Source of the DNA: Kappaphycus alvarezii
Taxonomy: Eukaryota; Rhodophyta; Florideophyceae; Gigartinales; Solieriaceae
Direction of reading: 5' to 3'
DNA length: 64,000 nucleotides
Assembly: GCA_002205965.3 (NCBI GenBank)
Contig: NADL03000148.1
Location: forward strand, 62,001-126,000
A program made the position numbers and the translations under genes. A model generated the notes under the pieces. The model worked only from the letters and a program-made list of their open reading frames with translations. It did not search any database and was not told the origin of the DNA. Shown here in pieces: positions 53,781-64,000 of this stretch (positions are counted from its first letter, which is position 1; each line of letters starts with the position of its first letter).

Positions 53781-54510
53781 TCGAGGTGCGAGGACTCGCG
53801 AAGCGTTTTCGATCGGTTCGGGCGGTCGATGACGTGAGCTTCCGAGCCGAGGATGCTCAGATCACCGCGTTGCTCGGACCGAATGGCGCTGGCAAGTCGA
53901 CCACCCTTCGGATCCTCTCGACGGTGTTGAAGCCGGATAGCGGAGTGGCGCTTATCGGCGGTCATGACGTTAGGGGTGAAGCGCTCGCGGCTCGTCGCAG
54001 CCTCGGCGTGCTGCCGCACGGATCCGGGATCTATCCCCATCTCACGGCGCGCGAGAATATTCGGTTTTATGGACGCCTCCAGGGGATCGCTGCTGACGTG
54101 CTGGAACAACGGCTCGAAGACGTCGTCGATACGCTTGAGCTGCGTGATATCGCAGATCGCCGTGCCAAGGGGTTTTCTCAGGGTGAGCGAACCCGGGTGC
54201 TTTGGCACGAGCCTTGGTAAATCAACCGCAACATCTTCTTTTGGATGAGCCCACCAGTGGCCTCGATGTGATGGCGAGACGACGGCTGCGCGAGCATATT
54301 CGAGGGCTTCGTCACGACGGGCGTTGCGTGATCGTATCGAGTCATATCATGCAGGAGGTCGCATCGCTTTGCGATCGGATCATTGTCCTTGCCCATGGAC
54401 GTGTCGCCGCGGCGGGGTCGATCGACGAGTTGCTCGAGAAGACCGGAGAGACCGATTTGGAAGAGGCCTTCGTGCGCCTTGCCGTCGTCGATTCAGAGCG
54501 TGGCCGATGA
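53777..54510 (+). CDS. ABC transporter ATPase, NatA type
   Basis: ATG 53777 overlaps the hydrolase stop. Walker A GPNGAGKSTTLRIL, Q-loop region IYPHLTARENIRFYGRL, signature FSQGERTRVALARAL (split by a shift near 54197), Walker B LLLDEPTSGLD, then VIVSSHIMQEV with the switch His. This is the CcmA/NatA group that works with NatB-like permeases in sodium or drug export. The last residues SERGR overlap the next start (ATGA at 54507). Confidence 0.92.
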
Positions 54511-55680
54511 AACTCGCTTGGATCGTGGCCGCTGAAGCTCTCGGTAATCTTCGCGATCGTCGAGCTTCGCTGACCACTTCGTCTACACGCCGCTTTTCGG
54601 TCCGTTGTTTTTCGTCTCGTGATGTCCATCGCCGTGCGGGAGAGTCATAGTTCGGCCTCCGAGAAGCTGAAGATCCCGATCATCGGCGCGGAGTACGCCA
54701 CAAACCTGGTCGCGTTTCTCGACCAGCACGGTATTGCTGTCGCTGTCGATGGACCGAGAACCTACGGCGACCTTGAGCGCGCGGTGCAGGATGGCGACGC
54801 TGAATTGGGTCTTGTGTTGGCCGAGAATACGAACGAGGCGTTTCGACGCGGTCAGCCGATCCGGGTCCGGATGATCGTCGATCGATCGCGATCCAAGGCG
54901 ATGTCTCGAGCCAGGCGAACAACCTCGGTTCTTGAGGATTACGGCGCAATTCTTACTCAACAGCGCCTCATGGCTCGAGGCGTTGAGTCAAGAGTGGTCC
55001 AGCCCTTGGTGGTCGATAAGATCGATGTCTCGACGCCCACAGGCCGCTCGTTGCTCGTGCTGGGTATGGTGACGTACATGCTTCTTTTATCGACTGTACT
55101 CGGCGGATGTATCACGCCATCGATGCCACGGGCGGTGAGCGTGAGCGGGGCTCTCTCGAACCTCTGCTGTCGCTTGCGATCCCGCGGGCGACGATTGTAC
55201 TCGTAAGGTGCTTACCACGACCCTGTTCATGGTCGTTTCCATCGTATTGACATTGGGTGTTTTCGCCGTTGCCACGCCTTGGATGCCCTTGGCGGAGCTC
55301 GGGATGTCGGCCGATTTTGATGGCGGTCTCCTCGTGGGTGCCGCCTTTGCGCTGGCTCCCTTTGCCTTGTTGGCATCGGTTGTGATGAACGCGATCAGCG
55401 CCTTTTCAAAGACCACGAAGGAAGCGCAGAGCTATATTGGCTTTGCGATGCTCGGGTTAACGCTGCCCGTGGCTGTGGCTCAAGTCATCGGTGTTGACGC
55501 TGAGCCTGCGCTTATGGTGGTTCCGTCGCTGTCGCAGCATGTGCTCATCACGGAGCTCCTGAAAGGCAACGCTGTGCCTTGGACAGGGTATGCCCTGGCA
55601 TGGATGTCGTCATTGACTTTGAGTGGTTTGCTTTTTTGGGTGCTGGTGCGTCGCTACCGCAGCGAGGGATCTTGCTCTGA
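54507..55680 (+). CDS. ABC transporter permease, NatB type
   Basis: ATG 54507 gives MKLAWIVAAEALGNLRDRRA. After a shift near 54575 come a first membrane segment (PLFGPLFFVSLMSIAV) and a large extracytoplasmic domain of about 170 residues (VDGPRTYGDLERAVQDGDAE and on). Then LVLGMVTYMLLLSTVLGG, and after a shift ERERGSLEPLLSLAIPR, the NatB signature loop. Further segments: LFMVVSIVLTLGVFAVA, AFALAPFALLASVVM and SYIGFAMLGLTLPVAVAQV. A lost G near 55667 hides the true end RYRSEGILL at 55680. About 392 residues. Confidence 0.88.
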
Positions 55681-55813
55681 TGACAGCTCGCGGACGGTTT
55701 CAGCGGAGATCCTTGCGATAAGGTTTAGGCCGGTGATCCCCGTCGGAGCCGGCTTTGGTGGTGGAGCGATCGATTTGTTGTCGCGCGCCTGAGGTGGTAG
55801 TGCTTCGCGCACG

Positions 55814-58199
55814 ATGCGTGGAGCTGTGGTTGGAGCCCTCGGGCTGCTTGTTGGTGTCAATCCAGCGGTCGCGGAGACCCCTTACCGAGTTGCGGTATTC
55901 CTCGACGACGACAGCGAAGCGAGCCGCGAGGGCTACGAACGACTCAACACCGAAGTCGAGGCGGTCGTGCTCGACGAGTATCCGGTCGAACTCGAAGCGA
56001 TGGTGGTCGATCCCGGTGCCCCCTCGACGATGCTTTTGAAGCTTTCGACGCGGTGGTGACGTTGGGTCCTCTGGGCACGGCAAAGCTGGCGCTTCGCACA
56101 CGTGTCCCTCGGCCGGCGATCGGCCTCTCGCTGCTTGACGCTGAGCTTCAGGAAGCTCCGCTCGACGCGTGTCAGGGCAGTCGCCCCGATATGCTCTTGC
56201 TCCACGGCAACGGAAGAGCTGTTCCGAGATCTCAAGACCTTCTCGGAGCTTGTCGACGGGGCCCCACTGGCGCTGCTCGTCGGCCACGACTTCGCTGCTC
56301 TGTATCCGGGATTGGGGTCACGGCTGTCGCAGCTCACGCCCGAAGGAATCGATGTCAGCCTCGTCGCAGCCGGTGCGGATCTTCGCCGAGAACTCGATGG
56401 GTTTGCCGGTCGCTATGCGGGGTGGTTCTCTTCGGGAGTCGATTTTCTGCCATGAGCGACGTCGAGGTGGCCGAAGCGTTGGTTCGGCGTGGTGTCGCAC
56501 CGCTGTCGCTCGCCGGGATCGATTCGGAGAGTTCGATGCTCGCGAGCACGGCGCTTGGGCTTGGTCAAGAGCGGGTGTTGCGCCGAGCGGCGCTCGAAAT
56601 TCGCCAACTCGCGGCCAGAAGCGAGACCGACATCTCTCGGCACGATGCCTGTGTCGCCGAGAACGAGGGCCTCACGATCAACATGCGTGTGGCGAGGCTC
56701 CTGCGCTTTTCTCCGAACTCGATGGCGCTGATTGAGGCTCGACTCGTGGAGCCGAGCGCTCGTCCCGGAGTTCGGCCCTTACGCTGCGTGAGACCATTGA
56801 CCGCGCGCTTGAGGCGAACTTTGACCTCGTGCTCGAGCAGCTCGCGGCCGATATCGCTCATGCCAACACTTCGGTTGCCAGGGCACCGCTCCTCCCTCAG
56901 GTGTCGATTCAGGCGGCGGGTTCGCTGATCGACCGCGACCGTGCGAGGAGTAGCTTTGGCTCCAACGCCCAGCTTGTGCTCAATCTGAGCGCCAGTGCGA
57001 GTCAACAATTGCTGTCGGAGCCGGCCTGGGCGAGCTACTCGATCGCCGAGCGCGAGCAGCTCGCGGCGATGCGTCTGCGCGACGCGGTTCGTCTCGATGT
57101 CATCCTCAGTGCCGCGCGCTCGTTTCTCGAGGTCCTACGCGCGCAGATCAACGCTCAGATCGAACGTGACAACCTGAAACTCACCCGGCGCAATCTTGAA
57201 CTCGCCGAGATTCGTCGTCAGGCCGGAACTGGCACTGTGGCCGATGTTCATCGTTTTGAGACCGAGCTTGCGAATAATCAGTCGCGGGTGGTGAATCAGG
57301 CGGCGGCTGAGAGTCAGGCCGAGATCGCATTAAACCGCTTACTGAACCGCGAGCCCGAACAAACTCTGCTTTTGACTCCGCCGGCGCTCGACGACACGGC
57401 GTTGATGGTGCACTTCGATTCCTTCGCCGAGCAACTTGCTGACGAGAGAGGTTTTCGGATCTACCGTGAGTATCTCGAGCAGCAAGCGCTCGCGGTCGCG
57501 CCTGAGTTTGAGCGTGCTGAGGCGCTTCGTTTAGCTGCCGAGCGCGCGGAGACCTCCGCATCCCGGGCGTTTTGGATGCCCCTCCTCGAGCTCACCGGAA
57601 ACGTCAACCGCCTGGCGGCTGCTGCGGGTGAGGGCTCAGAGAACCTCGGTCAAGGCAACTTTGTCTCCTTTGGAGACCCTGATGGCGATGGCGTGGAGGA
57701 CGGCTTTCCCGTGCTGGTCGATCGCACCACGTGGGATGTCATGTTGACCGCGACGTATCCCTTGTTCTCTGGAGGCCAACGTTTTGACGAACACCGACGT
57801 GCCAAGCTGCAACTGCGCCAAGAGCGTCAACGTCAAGAGCAGGTATCGCTGAATCTGCGGGCAGATGTCAGCAGCGCCAGCCACGGCGCCCGTGCGGCGT
57901 ATTTCAATATTGAGTTGAGTGCGAATGCGGCAGAAGCGTCGCAAAAAACCTGAAAATTATCACCGAACGCTATGCCCGGGAGCCGAGGATGTCGTGACCT
58001 CCTCGATGCGCAGAACAATGCCCGCGAAGCGGATCTTCTTGCATCGGTTGCTGTCATCGATTTTCTTGCAGCCTATTTTGAGCTTCAGCGCCGATCGGGG
58101 CGTTTCGATGTGGTGGAGGATGAGGCGTCTCGAGTGGCGTGGGAGCAGAGTTTTCGTCTATTTTATGGCGAACGGCTTCGTGACCTAGACTCTCGCTAG
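55814..58199 (+). CDS. TolC-type outer membrane factor with N-terminal substrate-binding-like domain
   Basis: ATG 55814 opens a signal peptide (VVGALGLLVGVNPAVAE). The first 330 residues or so resemble a periplasmic substrate-binding fold: YRVAVFLDDDSEASREGY, DMLLLHGNG and RRGVAPLSLAGIDSE (the strand that in such proteins closes the ligand cleft), then INMRVARLLRFSPN. From about 56790 the TolC repeats begin: LTLRETIDRALEANFDL, ILSAARSFLEVLRAQI, LAEIRRQAGTGTVADVHRFE, and after the midpoint TYPLFSGGQRF, ending with EDVVDLLDAQNN and FLAAYFELQRRSG. About 795 residues, nearly double an ordinary TolC. Shifts near 56035, 56210, 56452, 56770 and 57945-58000. I know the fused layout from other bacteria; its purpose is not established. 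Confidence 0.8.
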
Positions 58200-58316
58200 G
58201 CATCATGGATCGGTGAAGACAGTCACCGAGATACAGGTTAAAAAGATCTCGCATCAGCGAAGCGAGTTTCTCAAAAGATACCGGTTTCAACTATAGAGTG
58301 GGGTTCAACAAGCACC

Positions 58317-59439
58317 ATGACCAAACGAATTTTCATCGCCATCGGTGCATTGATGCTGATCGTCGTGCCGATCGTCGCTGTCAAAGTTAGTCAGATCATG
58401 GCGCTGATCGCCGCCGGCGAAAGTTTTGTTCAGCCGCCGGAATCCGTATCGAGCTTCGAGGTGGAGAAGCAGACGTGGCGTACTCGCCTTTCTGCGGTTG
58501 GAACCGTTGCTGCGGTTCGGGCGGTGACCGTCAGTACCGAAGTGCCCGGTACGGTGCGCTCGCTTGCGTTCGATTCGGGTCAAACGGTCAACGTTGGCGA
58601 GGTGTTGCTGCGTTTGGACTCGTCTGTCGAGCGAGCCGAGCTTCATGCGTCCATGGCTGCGGGGCGTTTGGCCACGGTCAACTACGAACGGGCGAAGAGG
58701 CTTCGCGTCATGGACGCCAAGCCGCGCCGACTTTGACTCGGCTGAGGCGAGCGCGCTGCAAGCCGATGCCGAGATCACGCGGGTGCGTGCTACCCTTGAG
58801 AAGAAGACCATTCGAGCACCTTTTGCCGGTCGGCTGGGGATCCGGCGGGTCGATCCGGGTCAATTCTTGAGTGCTGGCGATCCGGTGGTTGATTTGATCA
58901 CGTTGACTCCCATTTACGTCGATTTTCTGCTTCCGCAAAAGACCTTGGCGCAGTTGGAGAAGGGACTTGACGTCGAGGTGATCGCTGATGCGTTCCCCGA
59001 TGAGCGCTTTACCGGTACGCTTCAGACCATCAACGCGCGCGTTGAAGAAGTGAGTCGAAACGTACGTCTGCGCGCGGTCTTCGAAAACCAGGGCGAGAAG
59101 CTTCGCCCTGGGATGTTCGTCGAGGTGAGGGTGGATCTCCCCGACGTGCGTGAGGTCCTCGTCGTTCCTGCCACGGCGGTGCTTTATGCGCCTTTTGGCG
59201 ATTCGGTGTATGTGATCGAGGCCAGCCAAGACGAAAGCGGAGAGGGCCTGGTTGCCAGCCAGCGTTTCGTTCGTCTCGGCGAAACGCGAGGGGATTTCGT
59301 GGCGATAGAGTCGGGAATCGAGGTCGGCGAAAAAGTGGTCAGCGCCGGCGGGTTTAAACTGCGAAACGCCATGGCCGTCGTCGTGAACAATGAGGGCGCT
59401 CCGGCTTTATCGTTGCAGCCGGAACCGGAAAATAAATGA
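58317..59439 (+). CDS. RND efflux periplasmic adaptor (membrane fusion protein)
   Basis: ATG 58317 gives one N-terminal membrane anchor (IFIAIGALMLIVVPIVAVKV) without a lipobox. The lipoyl half VSTEVPGTVRSLAFDSGQTV is followed by LLRLDSSVERAELHAS; after a shift near 58725 comes RADFDSAEASALQADAEI and KKTIRAPFAGRLGIRRVDPG, the second lipoyl half. The barrel and membrane-proximal domains follow: ITLTPIYVDFLLPQ, NARVEEVSRNVRLRAVFEN and LRPGMFVEVRVDLP. About 374 residues. It joins the RND pump encoded next to the TolC protein upstream. Confidence 0.92.
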
Positions 59440-59473
59440 CTCTCGATGGTGGTGACCCCTGGAGACCCCGCGT

Positions 59474-62400
59474 ATGCCGATGAAATTGACCGATCTCTTT
59501 ATCCGTCGCCCGGTCATTGCGATCGTGGTCAACCTGGTCATTGTCATTGCGGGCGTACAAGCGGTCAATACACTCACAGTCCGCCAATACCTCGCAGCGA
59601 AAATGCCTCGATCACCGTAACCACCGCGTACATCGGCGCCGATGCCCAGCTGGTCCGGGGGTTTATCACCACCCCGCTCGAGCGTGCGATCGCCGAGGCC
59701 GACGGGATCGATTACCTTCAATCGCAAAGCTCTCAAGGCGTGTCGCTGATCACCGCACGTCTGAATTTGAACTACGATTCGACGAAGGCGCTGGCGGAAA
59801 TCAGCTCCAAGGTTGACCAGGTCCGCAGTGATCTGCCGCCGGAAGCTGAGGTTCCTGTGATCAACATCGAGTCGGCCGACAGTCGATTTGCAGCGGCCTA
59901 TTTGAGCTTCAGCTCCGAGTTCTTGGCGCAAAACGAGATCACCGATTATTTGGTTCGCGTCGTACAGCCGCGTTTATCGGCAATCGATGGGGTGCAGCGC
60001 GCGGAGATCCTGGGCGCACGCACCTTCGCTCTGCGTGCCTGGCTCGATCGGGCTAGCATGGCGGCCTTCAACGTCAGTCCCAGTCAGGTGCGCGAGGCAC
60101 TCGCCGCCAACAACACCCTGGCGGCGGTTGGCCAAACCAAGGGTGCTTGGGTACAGACCAATTTAACGGCCAACACGGATCTGCGATCGGTTGAGGAGTT
60201 CAAAAACCTGGTGATCCGTGAAGATGCTGGTGCGGTGGTGCGGTTGCGCGATATCGCCACGGTTTCCCTTGGAGCGGAAGACTACAACTCTGAAGTGCGT
60301 TTCTCCGGGGAGACGGCGGTGTTTATGGGGATCTTTTCGCTTCCCAACGCCAATTCTACCGACGTGGTGGCTACCGTACGTGACGAGCTCGAGGATCTGA
60401 AAGCCGACCTTCCTACCCAGTTGATCGCCAATGTGGGCTACGATTCCACCGAGTACATCGACAACGCTATCGATGAGGTGGTGACCACGTTAATCGAAAC
60501 GCTTCTCATTGTCGTGGTGGTGATCTTTTTGACTCTGGGCTCGCTTCGTTCGGCTTTGGTGCCCATCGTGGCGATCCCGGTGTCGTTGATCGGCGCGGTT
60601 TTTTTGATGCAGGCCTTCGGCTTCACCATCAATCTGCTGACCCTGCTGGCAATCGTGTTGGCGGTAGGGCTGGTCGTCGACGATGCGATCGTGGTGGTGG
60701 AAAATACCGAGCGACACCTGCGCGAGGGCAAGAAACCCGTCGATGCGGCGATCACCGCCGCGCGTGAACTGGTTGGGCCGGTGATCGCGATGACGATCAC
60801 CCTGGCCGCGGTCTACGCTCCCATTGGTTTTCAAGGCGGACTGACTGGCTCTCTCTTTCGCGAATTTGCTCTGACCCTTGCTGGCGGCGTAACGATCTCG
60901 GGTGTTGTGGCGCTTACCCTTTCGCCGGTGATGTCTGCACGATTGCTGAAGGCCGACGGTCACGACCAGGGTTTCGCTCGCCGCGTTGACCGAGCTTTCA
61001 CCGCGATCAAGGGTTGGTATCGGCGTCAACTCGAGCGGGTCATGGGGTGAGGCCGGCGGTCTATACTGTTTGGGTGCTTCTTTCGATCCTAGCCGTGGCT
61101 CTTTTGTTCAGGCGCCGAAAGAGCTCGCTCCGACCGAAGATCAGGGCATTGTTTTTGGGATTTTGGAGACCCCGCCGAACTCCACGCTGGATCAAATGAG
61201 CGACTATGCGGCGGCGGTGAACGACGTTTATTTCTCCTTCCCGGAGACCTCATACACCTTTCAGATCACGTTTCCCGATAATGGCTTTGGGGGAATGATC
61301 CTGAAGCCTTGGGATGAGCGTGATCGCAGCACCTTCGACGTGATCGCTGAGGTGCGTACCAAGCTCCAGGCGATCCCCGGGATCCGCATGTTGCCGGTCC
61401 TCCCGCAGGCCCTTCCAGGAGGCGGTAATTTTCCGGTAGAGCTTGTGATCGCCTCAACAGCCGAGAGTGAAGAGATCCTCGAGTTCGTGAACCAGCTCAA
61501 GCAAAAGGCGGTCGAGAGCGGTAGATTCGCGTTCCCGCCGATCATCGATGTCAAAGTTGACCGACCGAATGTCGAGATCGAGATCGACCGAGAGAAGGTC
61601 GCGCAGATCGGATTGAATCTTCAGCAAGTCAGCAATGATATTTCGTCGGCCATCGGTGGGGGCTACGTCAACCGGTTTAATATCGATGGTCGAAGCTATA
61701 AGGTGATCCCTCAACTCGCACGCAAAGATCGACTGAACCCGAGCAACTCAAAGACATCTATGTGTCTGGGCCGGAAGGCCAGCTCGTAGCTCTGAGAACC
61801 TTTGCCGAGCTCAATAGGCGCGCTGAACCCCGTTCATTAAACCGCTTCCAACAGCTGAATTCTGTAACATTCAGTGGCGTTTCGATTCGCCCGCTCGAGG
61901 AGACGCTGTCTTTTTTGGAAGCCGAAGCGGAGAAGATCCTCCCGAAAGGCTATGTCATCGACTACACCGGTGAGTCGCGGCAGCTTCGCGAAGAGGGCGA
62001 TCGTTTCCTCCCTGCCTTCTTGCTCGGGGTGGTGCTCATTTTTTTGGTGCTTGCGGCTCAATTCAACAGTTTTCGTGATCCCTTGGTGATTCTCCTGGGC
62101 TCGGTGCCACTGGCGATGTTCGGCGCATCGATCTTTGTTTTCCTCAAAATGCCAAACCCGGAGATGCCGTTCTGGACCGATGGCTGGACAACGACGTTAA
62201 ATGTTTATTCTCAGGTCGGTTTGGTGACTCTGGTTGGCTTGATCGCCAAGAATGCGATTCTCATCGTTGAGTTCGCCAATGGGTTGCAGGCGCGCGGATA
62301 CGACAAGGTCGAAGCGGTGATCGAGGCATCAATTACACGCTTTCGCCCCATCGTGATGACCACGGCCGCGACCGTGCTCGGCCACTTTCCTCTCATTCTG

Positions 62401-62592
62401 GTGAGCGGACCGGGGGCCGAAGCGCGCAACAGCATCGGTTTGGTCTTGGTCACCGGGATGGCGATCGGTACGCTCTTTACCCTCTTTGTGGTCCCCGCGC
62501 TCTACGTCCTGCTCGCTGCGGAGCATCAGAAGACGTCGACGGATGACGACGTCATGGATGCTGAAGGCTTACCGTCGCCAACCGCGGTTTAA
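59474..62592 (+). CDS. RND multidrug-type efflux pump (HAE-1/MexB-like)
   Basis: Proton-driven inner membrane pump. ATG 59474 gives MPMKLTDLFIRRPVIAIVVN. After a shift near 59580 comes QYPRSENASITVTTAYIGAD, the porter domain start. Transmembrane motifs: SLRSALVPIVAIPVSLIGAV, then LLTLLAIVLAVGLVVDDAIV with the proton-relay Asp-Asp pair, VVENTERHLREGKKP and PVIAMTITLAAVYAPIGF. The second half: APTEDQGIVFGILETPPN, NFPVELVIAS, VNRFNIDGRSYKVIPQ, then GLVTLVGLIAKNAILIVEFAN and RFRPIVMTTAATVLGHFPL. Stop 62592. Shifts near 59580, 61048-61110 and 61735. About 1,040 residues is normal for the family. Confidence 0.93.
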
Positions 62593-62608
62593 AGCCCTTG
62601 GTCGTTGT

Positions 62609-63201
62609 TCAGGGCGCACCCAGCATACCTTCTTTGAGTCCACGGTTGGGCGGTTCGGCCCGAGCCACACTCGCCACAGGGCTTGGGCGAAGTCAAAGCC
62701 ACGGATGGTGCCTTGGAGTGCGCCTCCGACCGAAACCGACGTGCTTTACCGGGTTCGTAGGTCAGCGTCATCGTCTCGCCCTCCTGGATATCACGCATCC
62801 AACGGGTCAGTTCTTTGAGCTTTTCGGCTTGGGCCTGCAGATCGCCATGGTCTTCGAAAGACTCTTCGTAGGCCCCGGTGATCTTGTCGCGGTCAACGTC
62901 GCGCACAAAGTGCATATGAATCTGTTTGGCGTAGTCGCCGTTGATGATCTGCTCGGCGTTGCTGGTCTTCGCCGGCAGATAGAGGCCAGCGACGTAACGT
63001 CGATGTTGAACAAGTGGCTTCGCGTACTCCCAGCCCATTGAGCACCAGGGTTTCGCCGCCGACCGTCACCGAATCCGGCAGGGTGACGCCGCTTTTTTCG
63101 GCCGCGAAGACCGGAGTGCTGAACCCGATCCATGTGAGGATCACAACGCAGCGAGCACCAAACGATTCGAGCGACCTCGTCGTTTTTTCCTGAGCAATCA
63201 T
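62609..63201 (-). CDS. secreted chalcone-isomerase-like protein
   Basis: Start 63201 gives a short charged stretch, then the signal VVILTWIGFSTPVFAAE. The mature part: LPDSVTVGGETLVLNGLGVRE, after shifts AGLYLPAKTSNAEQIINGDY, then QIHMHFVRDVDRDKITGAYEE and EGETMTLTYEPGKG. The layout, about 190 residues with LNGLGVR-x6-YVAGLYLP, is that of the bacterial chalcone isomerase-like family, which lacks flavonoid chemistry as far as known and is periplasmic. Shifts near 63010-63030, 62735 and 62640. Convergent with the RND pump and divergent from the last gene. Confidence 0.8.
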
Positions 63202-63368
63202 TTCAACCTCCCACGTGGCTTCCGAGATGATCCGAAGTTGGCTGCTTCAGTCGATATCTCGTGATACGCGTTCAAACCAGGACACCAGAAATTTCTTCAT
63301 ACACGGCCTCGCTGACGTCAAGATCCGGTTTGATTCCCCGGAGGGAGACGTGCCAGGAATCGCTCCCC

Positions 63369-64000
63369 ATGGTGTTTTTCGCTATCGTCCTTCTCGCTGC
63401 GCCAGATCCCACGCCGGCGGTGCTCGCCTGTCCGGAAGTCTCGTCCGAAATGGCGTGTGTGCCGGGGGGTGGACAACGCGAGGTCGCGATGTTGACCGCC
63501 ATCGTTGTGAACAACGCTTCGGGAGGGCGAAAGGGATACCGAACGCCCGGCCGGCGTCGCGCGTTTGGCTTCAAACGTTTCTGATCGACCGTTATGAAGT
63601 GACCTACTCAGAATTTAAGCAATGTATCGCAGACGGTGAATGTCGGCCGCGTCGGAAGATGGTCGGTGGGGCCGCGCTACACCGATTTTTCGCGTCCCCA
63701 GCAGCCGATCACGGGAGTGAGTTGGTTTCAGGCGCGCGCGTATTGCAAGAGTGTGGATAAGGATCTGCCGAGCGAGGCTCAGTGGGAGAAGGCGGCTCGT
63801 GGACCTGATGGCGAGCTCTATCCCTGGGGTGATGAGCCGGCGACTTGTGATCGTGCGGTGATCAGGGATCCGAGACGCGGTCGATCCTGCGGCGTCAAGA
63901 AACGAGGTACGGCGAGTGCCGGCCGAGTGCTTCGGGTTGGAGCGATGCCGGCAGGGCGCTATGGGATCTACGATCTCATCGGTAACGCGGAGGAATGGGT
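63369..64000 (+). CDS. formylglycine-generating-enzyme-family (SUMF1-type) protein, cut by window end
   Basis: ATG 63369 opens a short hydrophobic leader (VFFAIVLLAAP), so the protein is probably exported. EVSSEMACVPGG near 63437-63472 is the usual start of the domain (M-V-x-V-P-G-G). After shifts: FLIDRYEVTYSEFKQCIADG near 63575-63635, then RYTDFSRPQQPITGVSWFQA, AYCKSVDKDLPSEAQWEKAA, LYPWGDEPATCD and GRYGIYDLIGNAEEWV at the edge, the FGE-sulfatase core. Whether it oxidises cysteines or is a structural or binding relative cannot be judged because the C-terminal active-site cysteines lie outside the window. Shifts near 63470, 63645 and 63680. Confidence 0.85.

Noticed and set aside
1..64000. 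Broken reading frames taken as pseudogenes of a decaying genome
   Set aside because: Essential genes are hit as often as accessory ones, protein motifs stay intact on both sides of each break, and the losses often fall in short homopolymers. Sequencing error explains this better than decay.
1..64000. Programmed frameshifting or altered genetic code
   Set aside because: Break points share no common slippery site, and whole genes such as mrpF, mrpG, the LolD-like ATPase and the zinc-ribbon gene read normally with standard stops.
1..64000. CRISPR array, insertion sequence or prophage
   Set aside because: No regular spacer-repeat series, no transposase or integrase motifs and no phage structural genes were seen on either strand.

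Overview
The window looks like the chromosome of a free-living Gram-negative bacterium. It has a TonB receptor, TolC/RND efflux, Lol-type lipoprotein permeases, the Tat translocase and a proteobacterial-type RpoD. RNase J occurs together with RNase G and an NtrC-type regulator, which suggests a former delta-proteobacterial group (Myxococcota or Bradymonadota-like). That placement is inference, not a tree. I see no phage, transposase or CRISPR. The sequence carries a very high load of single-base indels: almost every long gene, including rpoD, dnaG, ribA, thyA and rng, is split over two or three frames while its protein stays conserved on both sides. The losses often sit in short homopolymers. 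I read these as sequencing or assembly errors and annotate each broken gene as one CDS over its full span.

Layout, left part. 0-2.4 kb holds an unknown partial gene, ribA and a cysteine desulfurase. 2.4-7.3 kb holds a structured leader, a TonB-dependent receptor and a lipoprotein with two fasciclin domains. 7.3-11.3 kb holds a DUF3313-like lipoprotein, a GH113-like lipoprotein (minus), a membrane protein and a LolC/E permease. 11.3-18.2 kb holds a GH57 enzyme, a glycosyltransferase (minus), a flippase-like membrane protein and an MMPL exporter (minus). 18.2-21.2 kb holds thymidine phosphorylase, an EVE-domain protein and a secreted protein of a conserved EWCGH-containing family.

Central information-processing block, 21-34 kb. 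RNase J and a PilZ protein run leftward. Divergently, across a region with a candidate sigma-54 promoter and two palindromes, run a receiver-PAS-histidine kinase, an NtrC-type regulator, RNase G, DnaG, RpoD, a tRNA with CAT anticodon and a zinc-ribbon coiled-coil protein. The RNase P RNA lies on the minus strand behind them.

33.8-42.5 kb is one leftward transcription unit: a methyl-accepting chemotaxis protein, TatB, TatC, then the complete Mrp cation/proton antiporter MrpA to MrpG with overlapping start/stop codons. Rightward from 42.7 kb come arginine deiminase, an unknown lipoprotein translationally coupled to a LolD-like ATPase and an FtsX-like permease, then thyA-folA, bolA-grx4 and ogt. 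A lipoprotein amidase (minus) follows. From 52.4 kb an export cluster runs rightward: an alpha/beta hydrolase coupled to a NatA/NatB-type ABC transporter, a TolC protein with an extra N-terminal substrate-binding-like domain, an RND adaptor and an RND pump. The window ends with a secreted chalcone-isomerase-like protein (minus) and a partial formylglycine-generating-enzyme-family protein.
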